A stretch of 14,865 nucleotides of DNA from Bacteroidales bacterium. Lineage in GTDB: Bacteria > Bacteroidota > Bacteroidia > Bacteroidales > VadinHA17. Below, piece by piece: positions 14,426-14,865 of the stretch (the stretch's first letter is position 1; each line of letters opens with the position of its first letter). A program made the position numbers and the translations under genes. Location: assembly GCA_003518245.1 (NCBI GenBank), contig DOZA01000093.1, forward strand, positions 1 through 14,865. The letters are read 5' to 3'. Below the pieces are notes generated by a model. It did not search any database, was not told where the DNA came from, and worked only from the letters and a program-made list of their open reading frames with translations.

Positions 14426-14865
14426 ATGGTAATTCTTGTCCTCAATTGTGGAAGCTCATCTATTAAATATAAAGTATTCAATGTGGAGAACGGCGCTGAT
14501 GTGATAGCCAAAGGCCTGGTAGAACGCATAGGTATTAGCGATAGTATACTCACTCATAAACCAACTGGAAAAGAAACTTATAAAACCGTTACTGACATCC
14601 CCGATCATACCATAGGTATTAACCTAGTGATTAAAGCCCTTACAAGTAAGAAGTCGGGGGTTATAAAAAATGTCAGGGATATAATAGCAGTAGGACACAG
14701 GGTGGTACACGGAGGAGAGAATTTTACTGAAAGTGTATTGATAGATAGTAAGGTTAAAAAGGATATTGAAATGTGTTGTGAGCTTGCTCCACTTCATAAT
14801 CCTGCTAACCTTAAAGGGATATTATCGGTTGAAAAACTTGTTCCTGGAGTGCCTCAGGTAGCTGT
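14426..14865 (+). CDS. ackA: Acetate kinase, N-terminal part (cut by window edge)
   Basis: Acetate kinase makes ATP and acetate from acetyl phosphate, completing the pathway begun by Pta. About 146 codons are visible of a usual length near 400. The phosphate-binding signature VLNCGSSSIKYKVF (5-18) opens the protein, with Asn7 among its conserved residues. GHRVVHGGE (90-98) holds the substrate-site arginine Arg92, and LAPLHNPANLKGI (120-132) holds the conserved His124. Transcription probably comes from the pta promoter. The window ends inside the gene, so the second half is not seen. Confidence 0.97.
   Translation, partial: MVILVLNCGSSSIKYKVFNVENGADVIAKGLVERIGISDSILTHKPTGKETYKTVTDIPDHTIGINLVIKALTSKKSGVIKNVRDIIAVGHRVVHGGENFTESVLIDSKVKKDIEMCCELAPLHNPANLKGILSVEKLVPGVPQVA

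Noticed and set aside
1..14865. CRISPR arrays, insertion sequences, tRNA genes, integrases, defence or toxin-antitoxin genes
   Set aside because: I looked for repeats with spacers, transposase motifs, tRNA-like folds and typical defence domains and saw none; the window reads as ordinary chromosomal housekeeping and metabolic DNA.

Overview
The window looks like a chromosomal stretch of an anaerobic or fermentative Bacteroidota bacterium, probably Bacteroidales or Marinilabiliales. The evidence is AT-rich DNA, very few Shine-Dalgarno sequences, several -7 boxes of the Bacteroidota form TAnnTTTG, a class A RNase P RNA, and familiar Bacteroidota gene types: a PiT transporter fused to a PhoU-like domain, a short phosphotransacetylase followed by acetate kinase, and a YafV/Nit2-type omega-amidase. 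The lineage is inferred from these signs; no search was run.

Layout. On the left, a truncated queA (minus) diverges from an aldehyde dehydrogenase (plus). The RNase P RNA gene rnpB (plus) follows and meets the 3' end of a minus-strand block one base later. Read in its own direction, that block is an orphan response regulator, a PiT phosphate transporter, the AAA+ ATPase RarA, and a secreted LolA-like protein. A divergent 167-bp region at 7338-7504 separates this block from a plus-strand Crp/Fnr regulator, which sits 5 bp upstream of a lipoprotein gamma-glutamyltransferase. Then come an unrecognised membrane-anchored protein, a strong intrinsic terminator, and an omega-amidase. The omega-amidase converges on a badly eroded gene for a large FAD/Fe-S oxidoreductase. 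The right end is the acetate fermentation pair pta-ackA, with ackA cut by the window edge.

How the parts work together. Pta and AckA convert acetyl-CoA to acetate plus ATP. The PiT gene is preceded by a perfect TTAACA-N5-TTAACA direct repeat of the PhoP/PhoB-box type, which suggests phosphate-starvation control. The Crp/Fnr gene has a TGA-N6-TCA palindrome just upstream of its predicted -7 box, and a second palindrome of the same geometry lies right in front of the unrecognised gene at 10052. This suggests a small local regulon with autoregulation. Gamma-glutamyltransferase and omega-amidase both act on glutathione- or glutamine-derived compounds, but no direct link between them is shown here.

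The most notable items are the pseudogene with two internal deletions that keeps its exact N- and C-terminal ends, the Pho-box-like repeat, the paired Crp/Fnr-type palindromes, and a dispersed REP-like repeat inside a variable helix of the RNase P RNA. I did not find a defence island, CRISPR array, insertion sequence, tRNA or clearly new multi-gene system.
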